DNA of 64,000 nt from Bacteroidia bacterium (lineage in GTDB: Bacteria; Bacteroidota; Bacteroidia; Bacteroidales; GWA2-32-17), in the NCBI GenBank assembly GCA_016218155.1, contig JACREQ010000011.1, positions 1 to 64,000 on the forward strand, read 5' to 3'. Below are positions 44,186 to 53,513 of this stretch, piece after piece. Below the pieces are notes generated by a model. That model made no database searches. It saw only the letters and a list, made by a program, of their open reading frames with translations, and had not been told where the DNA came from. Both the position numbers and the translations under genes were made by a program. Position 1 is the first letter of the stretch. Each line of letters begins with the position of its first letter.

Positions 44186-44238
44186 AATAAAAGAAATTAG
44201 CAAGTGCATAATTTATATTTTTGCATATTATAAGTAAA

Positions 44239-45072
44239 ATGAATAAGTATATAATCATATTAGTGTTTTCATTTTTTACGATTTCAAATTCTCTATTTGC
44301 ACAAATTGAGGTAAATTTTAAATCTGACACTACGGTTATATGTGAAGGTGGCTCAATTGTATTTACCGATTTATCTGTAGGAGATACAGTTAAAAACTGG
44401 CATTGGAGTTTTGGTGATGGAGGTATTGATTCAATACAAAACCCAATACATACATACTTAAATTCAGGAGTTTATTCTGTCTCTTTAACAGCTTCAAGCT
44501 CAAATGCAACTCAAACAAAAACAAAAACAAATTTTATTTTTGTAAGAAAATTTCCTGAGGCAAATTTTAGTTTTACAGATACAATGTATCTTCCTTCATA
44601 TATTTTTTATTTTCAAGGAACAGTATTAAATAGAGACACATTACCATATAATTATTACTGGAATTTTAATCAGACTTCTTTTGATTTAGGTGATAGTATT
44701 GCTATATACACATTTCCAGCTGCTGGAAGTTACGTTGTAAATTTTATTGTAGAAGCAGGCTTAGGATGTACTGATACAATTACAGATACAGTTATGGTAA
44801 ATGATTTACTTGAAGCGCCAAATATTTTTTCACCAAATGGTGATGGAATAAATGATGTTTTTATAGTGAAATCAAATGGTGTTAATAATTTCGTATTAGA
44901 TGTTTTTAATAGATGGGGTGCCATAGTATATTCTCAAACTGCAAAAAGATTACAGTGGGATGGGCGTTCATCTGCAGGAGTTCAATTACCATGTGGAACA
45001 TATTTTTATAATATTACCTCATCTGAAGCAAGTGGATATAAAAAATCCGGAGTTTTACTTCTTGTTAAATAA
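44239..45072 (+). CDS. PKD-domain protein with T9SS type B C-terminal domain
   Basis: 277 residues from the ATG at 44239, which gives a signal peptide ending SLFAQ; a TTG at 44221 is in frame but worse. Residues about 25-110 form a PKD domain (WSFGDGGIDSIQNPIHTYLNSGVYSVSLTA). A second PKD-like domain carries YYWNFNQTS. The last 85 residues are a type B sorting domain (IFSPNGDGINDVF, VFNRWGAIVYS, YFYNITSSEASG). It is likely a small surface-attached adhesive or scaffold protein exported by the T9SS. A TAnnTTTG box (TATTTTTG, 44216-44223) lies 15 bp before the ATG. Confidence 0.88.
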   Translation: MNKYIIILVFSFFTISNSLFAQIEVNFKSDTTVICEGGSIVFTDLSVGDTVKNWHWSFGDGGIDSIQNPIHTYLNSGVYSVSLTASSSNATQTKTKTNFIFVRKFPEANFSFTDTMYLPSYIFYFQGTVLNRDTLPYNYYWNFNQTSFDLGDSIAIYTFPAAGSYVVNFIVEAGLGCTDTITDTVMVNDLLEAPNIFSPNGDGINDVFIVKSNGVNNFVLDVFNRWGAIVYSQTAKRLQWDGRSSAGVQLPCGTYFYNITSSEASGYKKSGVLLLVK

Positions 45073-45080
45073 TTCTAGTT

Positions 45081-46109
45081 TTGAAACGTATTCTAATAAG
45101 CCGTATTGATAAAATCGGAGATGTTGTTCTTACTTTACCTTTAGCTGGATATTTAAAATCGATTTTTCCTGATTGTTATATTATTTTTCTTGGAAGAAAA
45201 TACACTAAACCAATTATAAATGCATGTACAAATATTGATGAGTTTGCCGATTGGGATAATATTTGTGACATGTCATTTTCTAATCAAAAAAGGATTTTTT
45301 GTAAGTTTAAAGCAGATATTATAATTCATGTATATCCAAATGCCAAAGTTGCAAGGCTTGCATTTTTAGCGAAAATCCCAATTAGAATAGGCACAAACAG
45401 AAGAATTTTTCATTGGTTTTATGCCAATAAACAAGTAAAACTCAGTAGAAAAAAATCTGATTTACATGAGGCTCAATTAAATTTGATTTTAACAGAACCA
45501 TTGTTTGGTAATTTTGTAGTTCCAGATTTAAAGGAAATTATTGGACTCTATGGTTTCTCTAATTTTGAAATGTTAGAGAATGATTTACATTTTGTAATTA
45601 ACAATAAGAAATTTAATATCATTCTTCATCCTAAATCAAAAGGAAGTGCGAGAGAGTGGGGATTAGACAGATATTCAGAATTGATAAGATTATTATCTCC
45701 TGAAAAATTTAATATAATAGTTGCCGGTACTGATGATGAAGCCAACCAGATGGAGCAATTGTTAAAAGTTTATAGAAATAATATTATAGATATTACTGGA
45801 AAGTTAACATTAAGCCAATATATTAGTTTGATTAACCATGCTGATGGATTAGTAGCATGCAGTACAGGTCCTTTACATATTGCTTCTGCAGCAGGAAAAT
45901 TTGCTATAGGATTATATGCACCAATGAAACCCATTTTTCCTCAGAGATGGGCACCAATTGGTAAAAAGGCAAAATATTTTGTGTTAAATAAAACTTGTGA
46001 AAAGTGTCGCAAGTCATTTAACTGTGAATGTATAAGAAGTATTACAGCAAATGAAATTGCTGAATATTTAGAAAATTGTTATCAAGAGAAATTTGGTTTA
46101 CTCAATTGA
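45081..46109 (+). CDS. Glycosyltransferase family 9 (heptosyltransferase-like)
   Basis: 342 residues from a TTG start that keeps the conserved N-terminus KRILISRIDKIGDVVLTLPLAGYL. The donor domain shows ILHPKSKGSAREWGLDRYSELI and GLVACSTGPLHIASAAGKFAIGLYAP (GxSTG-x2-H-x-A), both GT9 hallmarks. It probably adds a heptose or similar sugar to the lipopolysaccharide core in the cytoplasm. The C-terminus has clustered Cys (CEKCRKSFNCEC) that could bind metal. It converges with the next gene and overlaps it by 12 bp. Confidence 0.88.
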   Translation: MKRILISRIDKIGDVVLTLPLAGYLKSIFPDCYIIFLGRKYTKPIINACTNIDEFADWDNICDMSFSNQKRIFCKFKADIIIHVYPNAKVARLAFLAKIPIRIGTNRRIFHWFYANKQVKLSRKKSDLHEAQLNLILTEPLFGNFVVPDLKEIIGLYGFSNFEMLENDLHFVINNKKFNIILHPKSKGSAREWGLDRYSELIRLLSPEKFNIIVAGTDDEANQMEQLLKVYRNNIIDITGKLTLSQYISLINHADGLVACSTGPLHIASAAGKFAIGLYAPMKPIFPQRWAPIGKKAKYFVLNKTCEKCRKSFNCECIRSITANEIAEYLENCYQEKFGLLN

Positions 46110-46613
46110 AAATTCAAAGTCGTCAACAAAAAAGGTTAATTTATTAGGATTCCATACGAAAGCCCTTAATTCAGTATCAAGTGTAATATTCTTAGGTAAG
46201 TCAAATGAAGCAGTTATTTCTGTCCATTCATTTGCTTTAGTTACTATGGTTTTAAAATCGTAGTTTTTCCAATCAACAACCTGAGAATTTAGTAAAGGAT
46301 TACAAACTATTGATGCGTCAAGGTTTGGAACAGTTGAATACACCCAACATTTTATTGTGATTTTTTTAGGTAACTTATCTGAAATATTTTTAAGTATTGG
46401 ATTAATTCCTATTCCATATTCAGCAGCAGTATCAAGTTTACTGGAATACAAACCTGAATGTGCATTTCCTTTAAATATAGTATTGGTATTTAACCAAAGA
46501 TTATTCGCATCTAAATTATTTGATGTACTAAATATTTCGTTTCCTTTTTCTTCTTTTTTTCCGCATCCAAATATTAATACGGAAGCAATGATAAATAAAA
46601 TAAAGTTTCTCAT
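46098..46613 (-). CDS. Lipoprotein with carbohydrate-binding-like beta sandwich
   Basis: 171 residues from the ATG at 46613, preferred because it yields lipobox IFGCG (lipidated Cys18); an ATG 13 codons upstream adds a spurious leader. The mature part, with KITIKCWVYSTVPNL, NEWTEITASFDLPKN and FVDDFEFSI, resembles small jelly-roll carbohydrate-binding domains in strand rhythm. No family is certain. It lies 47 bp downstream of the very large protein gene on the same strand. Confidence 0.6.
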   Translation of the reverse strand: MRNFILFIIASVLIFGCGKKEEKGNEIFSTSNNLDANNLWLNTNTIFKGNAHSGLYSSKLDTAAEYGIGINPILKNISDKLPKKITIKCWVYSTVPNLDASIVCNPLLNSQVVDWKNYDFKTIVTKANEWTEITASFDLPKNITLDTELRAFVWNPNKLTFFVDDFEFSIE

Positions 46614-46660
46614 AATGAATGTATCAATTTTTTTTACAAAAGTAAAAATCAAATTTAAAT

Positions 46661-49600
46661 TTATTGTCCTTCTTCCTTATTTTTATTTTCGTTCTCTTTA
46701 TCATTTTCTGTTTCATCAGGTTCATTTAGCACCTCATTTTCTTTTAAAGCACGCATTCTTTTTAAGAATTTATTTTTAACAGTAGGGGCTGCCGGATAAT
46801 AAGAATAAGGTTTTTGTCCCTTGTCCGTATCAACTTTTCTTTGATCTGGCTTAAGTGTTTTAATAACTGTATTGAATTCTTCGTTGCTTGAAACAACCTG
46901 CATTACTCCACGAGCATATGAGAAATAATACCATACGGTTTCGTTAAGTTCAAAATAAACAGAGAAAATATCGCCACTTCGTTTTTTTATAATTTCCATA
47001 TAACCCGGAATTATTTTGTTAACATATTCTTTACCAATGCTTCCAACTCCTAAAAGTGTGTCGGCAACATAAGATTTTGTTGTGGTATTCCAGTTTAATT
47101 TTAAATCAGTAAACATTATTGTATGTTCAAGTTCTTTTGGCATTTTTTTGAATTTTCCCAGACTGTATTCAGAAATAAGATCGTTAGCTTTTTCGCGACC
47201 AAGAATTTCTGCAATACCTTTCTCAAAAACTTTTCTTGATAAATCAATTGGTTCAAGACCGCTGTATGTGTTTAAATCTTTTGCAAATATTTCCATGCAT
47301 TTTCCGTCAATAAAAAAGTCAATGCCTAATAACAGGTCAATAAAAATAGAAGATTTTACCAAATCTTCGTTTACATTTCCAACAGTATTTATTGTGCATT
47401 GACCAAAATCAACCCCAAGGTTTAATTTACCTTCGCCATACATATTACAAGCTGAACGATGAATACTCAGGTAATCTCCTGGAAGATTAAACTCAACTAA
47501 TTTTTCTTTATTTGAGATTTTATATTTACTGTCTGTCTTGTCAAATGTTAGGAATCCTTTTGCATTAAATACTGCTATATCACTATAATTTTTACGCTTT
47601 GTTAAGAATGCTGGATAAATGTGTGTTGAGTCATTTGTTATATAAAAGCCATTACATACTTTGTTATTGTTAATTTCTTTAAGCGAGTCTCCCATAGGGA
47701 TGTAAATCTCAGTCGGGTTAATTGTTGATTTAAAGTTAATCCAGTATCTGGATAAGTTTTGACATTCGTGAGAGATTTTTACTGATCCTTCGAACATTAA
47801 AAATTGCTCATTTGCATGAAGTATAACATCACCGGTATAACCAAAATTTGGACTCAGTGTAAAGCCCTCTGTAATTCCAATTTTACCTTTGGCGTAAGTT
47901 TGATAAGTAGAATCAACGCTAACAACATCCAATTTAATTACCTGTTTGTTCTTTGTTTCATCAACATAATCATATGATCCTGATGAAGAATAATTCTTTC
48001 GTCCATATATATTTGTTGTAGCTCCATAAATAGTATGATAACGATTTGTGTTATTTGCAATAATTTTTGATTCTTTTAAAGTTTGCATTGCAGCTTGTTT
48101 TTCTATAACAACCTTACCATCTCCAGGATAAATAGTAGCATCTGCTACTCTAATAAATTTTACTTCGTTTGCAGCTATAATATATTTTTTCAGATTATAT
48201 TTAGCCGAAGGTGCAACAAAAGTTAGAGAATCCTGATTTGGATGGGTAGATATAAACTGTGATCCTTTTAACTGAACATCCTCAAGTTCTGTAGGGCTCA
48301 TGTTTGCACTGTTTTCAGGTAAAGTAGCTAATGCTTTTTTACTTGCACTCATTTCAATCTCATCTTTATCCATAAACCATGTAAATTGATCCATATAACA
48401 GATGTATTGATTTTTTGGAAATTCTACGAATGAAGCTTCTCCATTAGATTGAAATTCTCCTTTTCTTTCTTTAAAATCAATATGTGAGTTTACATTGTTA
48501 GTTTTAAATGCAAAATCAGTCATATCTGCAGTTTTAAGATTAAAATTAGATGTGTCAGCATCTACTATATGTTCCTTGAAATTGAACATTTTTGAAGTAA
48601 GTTCTGCAGTAGAAAAATCAAGTTTTCCCCAACCCGAGAGACCAGTTGGTTCAATTTGTATAGTACCTGTAAATGTTGCTTGATCATCATACATTTTGAA
48701 TGGTTTAGTAGTATTTGTAATAAACATTCTATCGTTATTTGGCATCCAATGAACATATATATTTTCACCTTTTACTGAAGCATATTCAACTCCTTTTGCC
48801 TGCTTTTCAATTTCAAATATTTTTGCTGTAGTGTTCATTGAATCGGGGAAGAAAAGAAAATTGTCTGATGTAGCTTTAGCTGTTAAGAATTTTAATTCAC
48901 CATCACCTCTTAAGCCTTTGTTACTAAGGAAAATTTCTTTTTTGTAATTTCCTTTTCCTCCATATGTTTGAAACCCTTCTATTGGAGTTTGACGTTTAAA
49001 ACCAAGAGAATAGTCAGGTTGCACACTTATGGTTTCATCAAATGGTGGAAATATACCTGCTGAAACAAAGTGCCCCTTAAACAGTAAATTTTTCTTAGTA
49101 AGTATACCTATACTGTCAATTGTATAAGGATAAATCTGGAAATAAAAATTATCCCTTTTATATACACCAGTTTGAATAGAGTTATCATCATAAAAAACAT
49201 AAGAATCTTTTTTACTGTTAAAAACAGGGAATTGTGGGTATTTTTTAACTCCTGATTTATTTGTCATGTCATCAATTAATAATTCGCCTGTTGCATTTTC
49301 AATTACAGAAATTAAATCCTTTTGAACAACAGCACCATATTGATCTAATTCGTCGGTTCTGACTCGCATCTTAATTGTTTTAATATCTGTCAGATTAAGT
49401 TTAAATTTGTTATAACTAAATGAAAAATTAGAACCTATAAATAAAAATAATCCAGCTCTTACTTTACCGTCAAAAACAAAATCTCTGTTTCTTTTTATTG
49501 TAATTTCCTGATCTTTAGGAAAAATAGCAACATTTTGAGAATCAGAAAGATATATTTCCTGCACTCCTTTCATTTTTAAATTAAAATCCAAAAGACTTAA

Positions 49601-51244
49601 CATTGCATTATTGTCATTTTCTTCAACTGTAGACATAAAACTTATTGCATCATAATCTCTTTGCCCAACACTGCATTTAAGATAGTTAAAAGTTTTTTCC
49701 ATCACTGTAACCTGACCAGTTACAATTGAGTATGAGATAAATCCCTTAAATGCAAGGTTTAACAGATATTGTTTTGTTGCAGGTATCGATGCTTTTATGA
49801 AATCTGCAAATTGAGAGTCTGTAAATTTTCTGGAATTAATTTTTTTACTTAGATTTCTTAAATTTTGAAGTGGGTTTACTATATCCATTCCTTGTAATTC
49901 AAGGTATCTGTTTCTGCTAAAAAAATCGACTGATTCAAATTTTGCAATTTTGTTAGTTGTTTTTGGAATTGGTTTAAAATTTATTTTTGGGTCACCAAGT
50001 TTCCATGTTAAATATGGGAAGTCTAGTTCTAAATTATGATATGTGTCAAAGTAAGGACTTCTTGACATTCCTTCATCGTTTCTAATCAGTGATACTTCTT
50101 TTCGTTCTTCGCTATACTTAAATAAAAGACCAGGATGATAAATAGAATCGGTATCTAATCTAAATGTTATAGCTGCATTCTGACCAATAATACCATCGTT
50201 ATTAAATACAAATGTTTTGGTGGCTGCTATAAAAAATAATGTATCATTTCTTAATATTTTTATCATTGCAAGATCATCATCTGTACCCTCACCAATAAAT
50301 TTAGAACCTTTCATTGTAAAACCTCCATCATAGTTCATCCCCGGATAAATATTATTTATTTTATATCTTTTAGAATATGAAATAAACTGTGGGTAATTCG
50401 CATTGGTTGAATCTGCATCTGCCATTACTTTTTCACGTAGCTTTCCTAAAAGTGGATCTTTAAAATAACGTGTATTTATAAAAATAACAGAGTCTGCTTC
50501 AAAAGAAGATTTTGTCATATCTATACTATAATTTTGAAAATTAGCATAGACTTCATTTTCTTTGAAACCTGTTCTTACCCAGTTTAGTTTTCCACCTTGT
50601 CCTTTCCAATTACGTGTTAATGCATTGTAAATCCCTTGAGTGTTGTATATATTTGAGCTATCTTTTTTTGCATAACAAGTTAAATTTGAGGGGCCTATTG
50701 TAATAATAATATTTTCTCCATCGAAATAATATTTAATGTCTTTTGTATTTGTTTTCCATTTTGTTGTTAAGGATTTGTAAATATTGCCTTTGCTAATTAA
50801 TCCTGCAGAATTTTCTAAAAAAATATCAATTGAATTTAGAGTAATATTTTTTTTCTGACACATATATACTAATCCTTTATCCCAGTTTTCATAACTGGAT
50901 TTATTATGGTTGGCAGTACTAAATGCCATCAAACTCTGTAAGTATTCTTGAAAGTGAGGGAATGCTAATGCACGTTTTTTTAATAATTCATTAGAAGTTT
51001 GAATTATGTTTTTCTTTTCGTTTTCATTAAAATAAGAACCATTAAATGTTAAAGTAAATATTTCAATTAATTCTTTGCCTTCTTTTTTATCTTTTGCTTC
51101 TAAAAAATCTTTCATGTCTGCAAGATAGCCTGGAAAATCGCTTCTGAAATTTTTTAATTGCTGAGCACAAGTATTATTAAAACTAAAAACTAAACCTGCA
51201 CACAAAAAAAGAAATAATAGTTTCTGCATATTATTATTTTTCAT
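46661..51244 (-). CDS. Very large exported protein of unknown function
   Basis: 1527 residues from the ATG at 51244, one base after the prmA stop; it gives a signal peptide (LLFLFLCAGLVFSFNNTCAQ). An in-frame ATG at 51271 inside prmA is rejected. No enzyme motif is visible. The chain is rich in short alternating beta strands with recurrent phrases such as FDGKVRAGLF, FKGHFVSAGIF and GYTGDVILHANEQFLMFEGSVKI, suggesting stacked beta units of the LptA/OstA or beta-helix kind. The C-terminus is a charged Glu/Asn/Lys tail after an Arg/Lys-rich segment. It probably sits in the periplasm or outer membrane. Similar unnamed giants occur in Bacteroidota, but I cannot name a family. Confidence 0.75.
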   Translation of the reverse strand: MKNNNMQKLLFLFLCAGLVFSFNNTCAQQLKNFRSDFPGYLADMKDFLEAKDKKEGKELIEIFTLTFNGSYFNENEKKNIIQTSNELLKKRALAFPHFQEYLQSLMAFSTANHNKSSYENWDKGLVYMCQKKNITLNSIDIFLENSAGLISKGNIYKSLTTKWKTNTKDIKYYFDGENIIITIGPSNLTCYAKKDSSNIYNTQGIYNALTRNWKGQGGKLNWVRTGFKENEVYANFQNYSIDMTKSSFEADSVIFINTRYFKDPLLGKLREKVMADADSTNANYPQFISYSKRYKINNIYPGMNYDGGFTMKGSKFIGEGTDDDLAMIKILRNDTLFFIAATKTFVFNNDGIIGQNAAITFRLDTDSIYHPGLLFKYSEERKEVSLIRNDEGMSRSPYFDTYHNLELDFPYLTWKLGDPKINFKPIPKTTNKIAKFESVDFFSRNRYLELQGMDIVNPLQNLRNLSKKINSRKFTDSQFADFIKASIPATKQYLLNLAFKGFISYSIVTGQVTVMEKTFNYLKCSVGQRDYDAISFMSTVEENDNNAMLSLLDFNLKMKGVQEIYLSDSQNVAIFPKDQEITIKRNRDFVFDGKVRAGLFLFIGSNFSFSYNKFKLNLTDIKTIKMRVRTDELDQYGAVVQKDLISVIENATGELLIDDMTNKSGVKKYPQFPVFNSKKDSYVFYDDNSIQTGVYKRDNFYFQIYPYTIDSIGILTKKNLLFKGHFVSAGIFPPFDETISVQPDYSLGFKRQTPIEGFQTYGGKGNYKKEIFLSNKGLRGDGELKFLTAKATSDNFLFFPDSMNTTAKIFEIEKQAKGVEYASVKGENIYVHWMPNNDRMFITNTTKPFKMYDDQATFTGTIQIEPTGLSGWGKLDFSTAELTSKMFNFKEHIVDADTSNFNLKTADMTDFAFKTNNVNSHIDFKERKGEFQSNGEASFVEFPKNQYICYMDQFTWFMDKDEIEMSASKKALATLPENSANMSPTELEDVQLKGSQFISTHPNQDSLTFVAPSAKYNLKKYIIAANEVKFIRVADATIYPGDGKVVIEKQAAMQTLKESKIIANNTNRYHTIYGATTNIYGRKNYSSSGSYDYVDETKNKQVIKLDVVSVDSTYQTYAKGKIGITEGFTLSPNFGYTGDVILHANEQFLMFEGSVKISHECQNLSRYWINFKSTINPTEIYIPMGDSLKEINNNKVCNGFYITNDSTHIYPAFLTKRKNYSDIAVFNAKGFLTFDKTDSKYKISNKEKLVEFNLPGDYLSIHRSACNMYGEGKLNLGVDFGQCTINTVGNVNEDLVKSSIFIDLLLGIDFFIDGKCMEIFAKDLNTYSGLEPIDLSRKVFEKGIAEILGREKANDLISEYSLGKFKKMPKELEHTIMFTDLKLNWNTTTKSYVADTLLGVGSIGKEYVNKIIPGYMEIIKKRSGDIFSVYFELNETVWYYFSYARGVMQVVSSNEEFNTVIKTLKPDQRKVDTDKGQKPYSYYPAAPTVKNKFLKRMRALKENEVLNEPDETENDKENENKNKEEGQ

Positions 51245-51245
51245 T

Positions 51246-52082
51246 TTATTTTTTTTCGAAAATTGCTGCAACCCAATTGTTTTTATTAACTGTTTTAATT
51301 GGAAATAATTGAAATTTTTCGGCTTTTTTCCAAAGAATATCTATATCTGATTCTAAAAACCCACTTATAACCAAATTACTATTTTGTTTTAGATGTTTAT
51401 TATATGTGCCAATATCTTCTAATAATACATTCCTGTTAATATTTGCAAAAATGATATCATATGTTTCATAAGGAATATTAGCAGCTGTACCTTTTATTAC
51501 ATCAATATTTATACAATTATTTTTTTTAGAGTTTTCAATTGAGTTTTCATATGCCCATTCATCAAAATCTATTGCAGTAATCTTTTTGGCATTTTTCAAT
51601 GAAGAAAGAATTGCTAGAATGCCCGTTCCGCAGCCCATATCAAGAATAATCTTATTTGTTATTTCCATTTCAAGAATAAGTTCAACCATTAACGAAGTAG
51701 TTGAATGATGACCTGTACCAAATGACATTTTTGGCTCAATAACAATATCGAAATCTGTTTTTGGAGTATTTGTATGAAATGGTGCTCTTATCAGACATTT
51801 ATCTGAAATAATTGTAAAGGGATATGATTTTTCCCATTCTTCGTTCCAGTTTTTTTCTGGAAGTGAACATAATTTTGTTTCAACAGTAAGGTTGTTCTGA
51901 AATGAATTGCAAATACTTTGTAAGTTCTCGATTGAAAATAAACTTTCAGGAATATATGCTTTTAATTCGTTTTCAGTTTGCCAATACGAGTCAAAATTAT
52001 TTTCATTTAAAACAGCAATTAATAATTCCTCATTTTCTGTTGAATAAGGTTTTATGATAAATGATACTTCTATATATTTCAT
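51246..52082 (-). CDS. prmA: Ribosomal protein L11 methyltransferase
   Basis: A 278-residue class I methyltransferase. The N-terminal substrate-binding part (about 1-95) is followed by IEPKMSFGTGHHSTTSLMVELIL, the hallmark of PrmA, ILDMGCGTGILAILSSLKNA (SAM motif I) and YDIIFANINRNVLLEDI. It trimethylates L11 in the cytoplasm. Its stop is one base from the start of the giant exported protein gene, so that protein is probably read from the same message. Confidence 0.94.
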   Translation of the reverse strand: MKYIEVSFIIKPYSTENEELLIAVLNENNFDSYWQTENELKAYIPESLFSIENLQSICNSFQNNLTVETKLCSLPEKNWNEEWEKSYPFTIISDKCLIRAPFHTNTPKTDFDIVIEPKMSFGTGHHSTTSLMVELILEMEITNKIILDMGCGTGILAILSSLKNAKKITAIDFDEWAYENSIENSKKNNCINIDVIKGTAANIPYETYDIIFANINRNVLLEDIGTYNKHLKQNSNLVISGFLESDIDILWKKAEKFQLFPIKTVNKNNWVAAIFEKK

Positions 52083-52243
52083 TTGTTATTTAGTTCTGCG
52101 AGCATAAAGATAAAAATAATTAATTAATGTGTTGGGGAACTTTTTAAACATCCTTTTACTAAATTAATACGTCTGTTAAAATAAATGAGAGATTAATTGC
52201 GAATTAAAAAAATAACTACTTTTAAAAACTTAAACTTACAAAA

Positions 52244-52498
52244 GTGAAAACTATTTCATTTAATGAATTAAGGCGTATAAAAGATCGTTTGCCAAACGGA
52301 AGTATGCAAATAATAGCAGACACTCTTGATATTAGTCTGGAAACTGTTCGTAACTATTTTGGTGGTACCGATTACGAAAAAGGAGAAATTGTAGGTATTC
52401 ATACCGAAAAAGGTCCAGATGGCGGAATAGTGATTCTGGATGATACTACAATATTAGAAGTTGCAATGAAAATTTTAAAGGAAAAAAATTTAAATTAA
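52244..52498 (+). CDS. Small helix-turn-helix DNA-binding protein
   Basis: 84 residues from a GTG start. The segment MQIIADTLDISLETVRNYFGGTDY (about 21-44) is a helix-turn-helix of the kind found in small conserved Bacteroidota DNA-binding proteins. The C-terminal half (GPDGGIVILDDTTILEVAMKIL) may dimerise. It precedes the serine acetyltransferase gene by 8 bp, so it may regulate it or merely share the operon. The function is unproven. Confidence 0.7.
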   Translation: MKTISFNELRRIKDRLPNGSMQIIADTLDISLETVRNYFGGTDYEKGEIVGIHTEKGPDGGIVILDDTTILEVAMKILKEKNLN

Positions 52499-52506
52499 AG
52501 TTTGTT

Positions 52507-53409
52507 GTGGAAAAGAAGGAAGTAAATGCAAGTGTGAGTGATATTTTACTTGATACTACATCAAAATTAGCGCAGCCAGAGTCGTATGAAACTGTTTATA
52601 AAATTCCATTACATGGCATGCCAATGCCAGATTCTGAAGTCTTAGTCGAAATTGTAAATACTCTTCGTCAGATTATTTTTCCTGGATATTTTGGAACCTC
52701 TAATGTAAATGCTGGAAATATTAGCTTTTATACAGGTGTAAATATCGATAAGGTTCATAAATTACTTTCCCAGCAAATATTAAGAGGGTTATGCTTTGAT
52801 TGTGGTCAGGAGAATAAAAATAGTTGTAAGGATTGTGAAGATAAAGCTGAAAGATTATCGGCAAAATTTATTTCTCTATTACCAAAAATAAGAGAAAAAC
52901 TTTCTACTGATGTTAAGGCAATGTATGATGGAGATCCTGCAGCTAAGAGCTTTGGCGAAATTATTTATTGTTATCCTGCTATTAGAGCTATTACCAATTA
53001 TAGGTTAGCACACGAACTTTTAAAACTTGAAGTTCCTTTGATACCTAGAATAATCTCCGAACTTGCGCATTCAGAAACTGGAATTGATATTCATCCGGGT
53101 GCAACAATTGGAGGATATTTTGCAATCGACCATGGAACGGGTGTTGTAATTGGTGAAACCTGTGTTATTGGTAATAATGTAAAAATTTATCAGGGTGTAA
53201 CCTTAGGGGCAAAAAGTTTTCCGCTTGATGAAAATGGTAATCCTATTAAGGGAATTCCTCGCCATCCTATTGTAGAGGATAATGTTGTAATTTATGCAGA
53301 AGCTACAATTTTAGGTAGAATTTGTATTGGTAAAAATGCAATTATTAGCGGAAATATGTGGATTACACAGGATGTGCCTGCCAACTCTAGAATGACCCCA
53401 ACTACTTAG
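52507..53409 (+). CDS. cysE: Serine O-acetyltransferase
   Basis: 300 residues from a GTG start. The C-terminal left-handed beta-helix has hexapeptide repeats DIHPGATIGGYFAIDHGTGVVIGETCVIG and GVTLGAKSFP, matching SAT (CysE/EpsC), which makes O-acetylserine for cysteine synthesis. The N-terminal helical domain holds an extra CFDCGQENKNSCKDC motif (Cys96, Cys99, Cys107, Cys110) that looks like a zinc or cluster site. The chain ends MTPTT without the Ile tail that CysE uses to bind cysteine synthase. Confidence 0.88.
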   Translation: MEKKEVNASVSDILLDTTSKLAQPESYETVYKIPLHGMPMPDSEVLVEIVNTLRQIIFPGYFGTSNVNAGNISFYTGVNIDKVHKLLSQQILRGLCFDCGQENKNSCKDCEDKAERLSAKFISLLPKIREKLSTDVKAMYDGDPAAKSFGEIIYCYPAIRAITNYRLAHELLKLEVPLIPRIISELAHSETGIDIHPGATIGGYFAIDHGTGVVIGETCVIGNNVKIYQGVTLGAKSFPLDENGNPIKGIPRHPIVEDNVVIYAEATILGRICIGKNAIISGNMWITQDVPANSRMTPTT

Positions 53410-53442
53410 TTTATTTAGTGAAAAAAACATTTTAAATATTTA

Positions 53443-53472
53443 TTGTTTTTGATTAAAAATATTTTAACTTTG
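53443..53472 (+). promoter_or_regulatory. Promoter of the exported hydrolase
   Basis: TTG (53443-53445), a 19-bp spacer and TAACTTTG (53465-53472) match the Bacteroidota -33/-7 consensus. The -7 box lies 41 bp upstream of the ATG at 53514. Confidence 0.6.
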
Positions 53473-53513
53473 AACCGATATGTTAAAATATTCAAAAACA
53501 TAAATCGCTTAAT

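Noticed and set aside
46357-47402. Plus-strand open frames of 140 and 106 codons
   Set aside because: Antisense to the lipoprotein and the giant exported protein genes; composition is that of reversed coding sequence.
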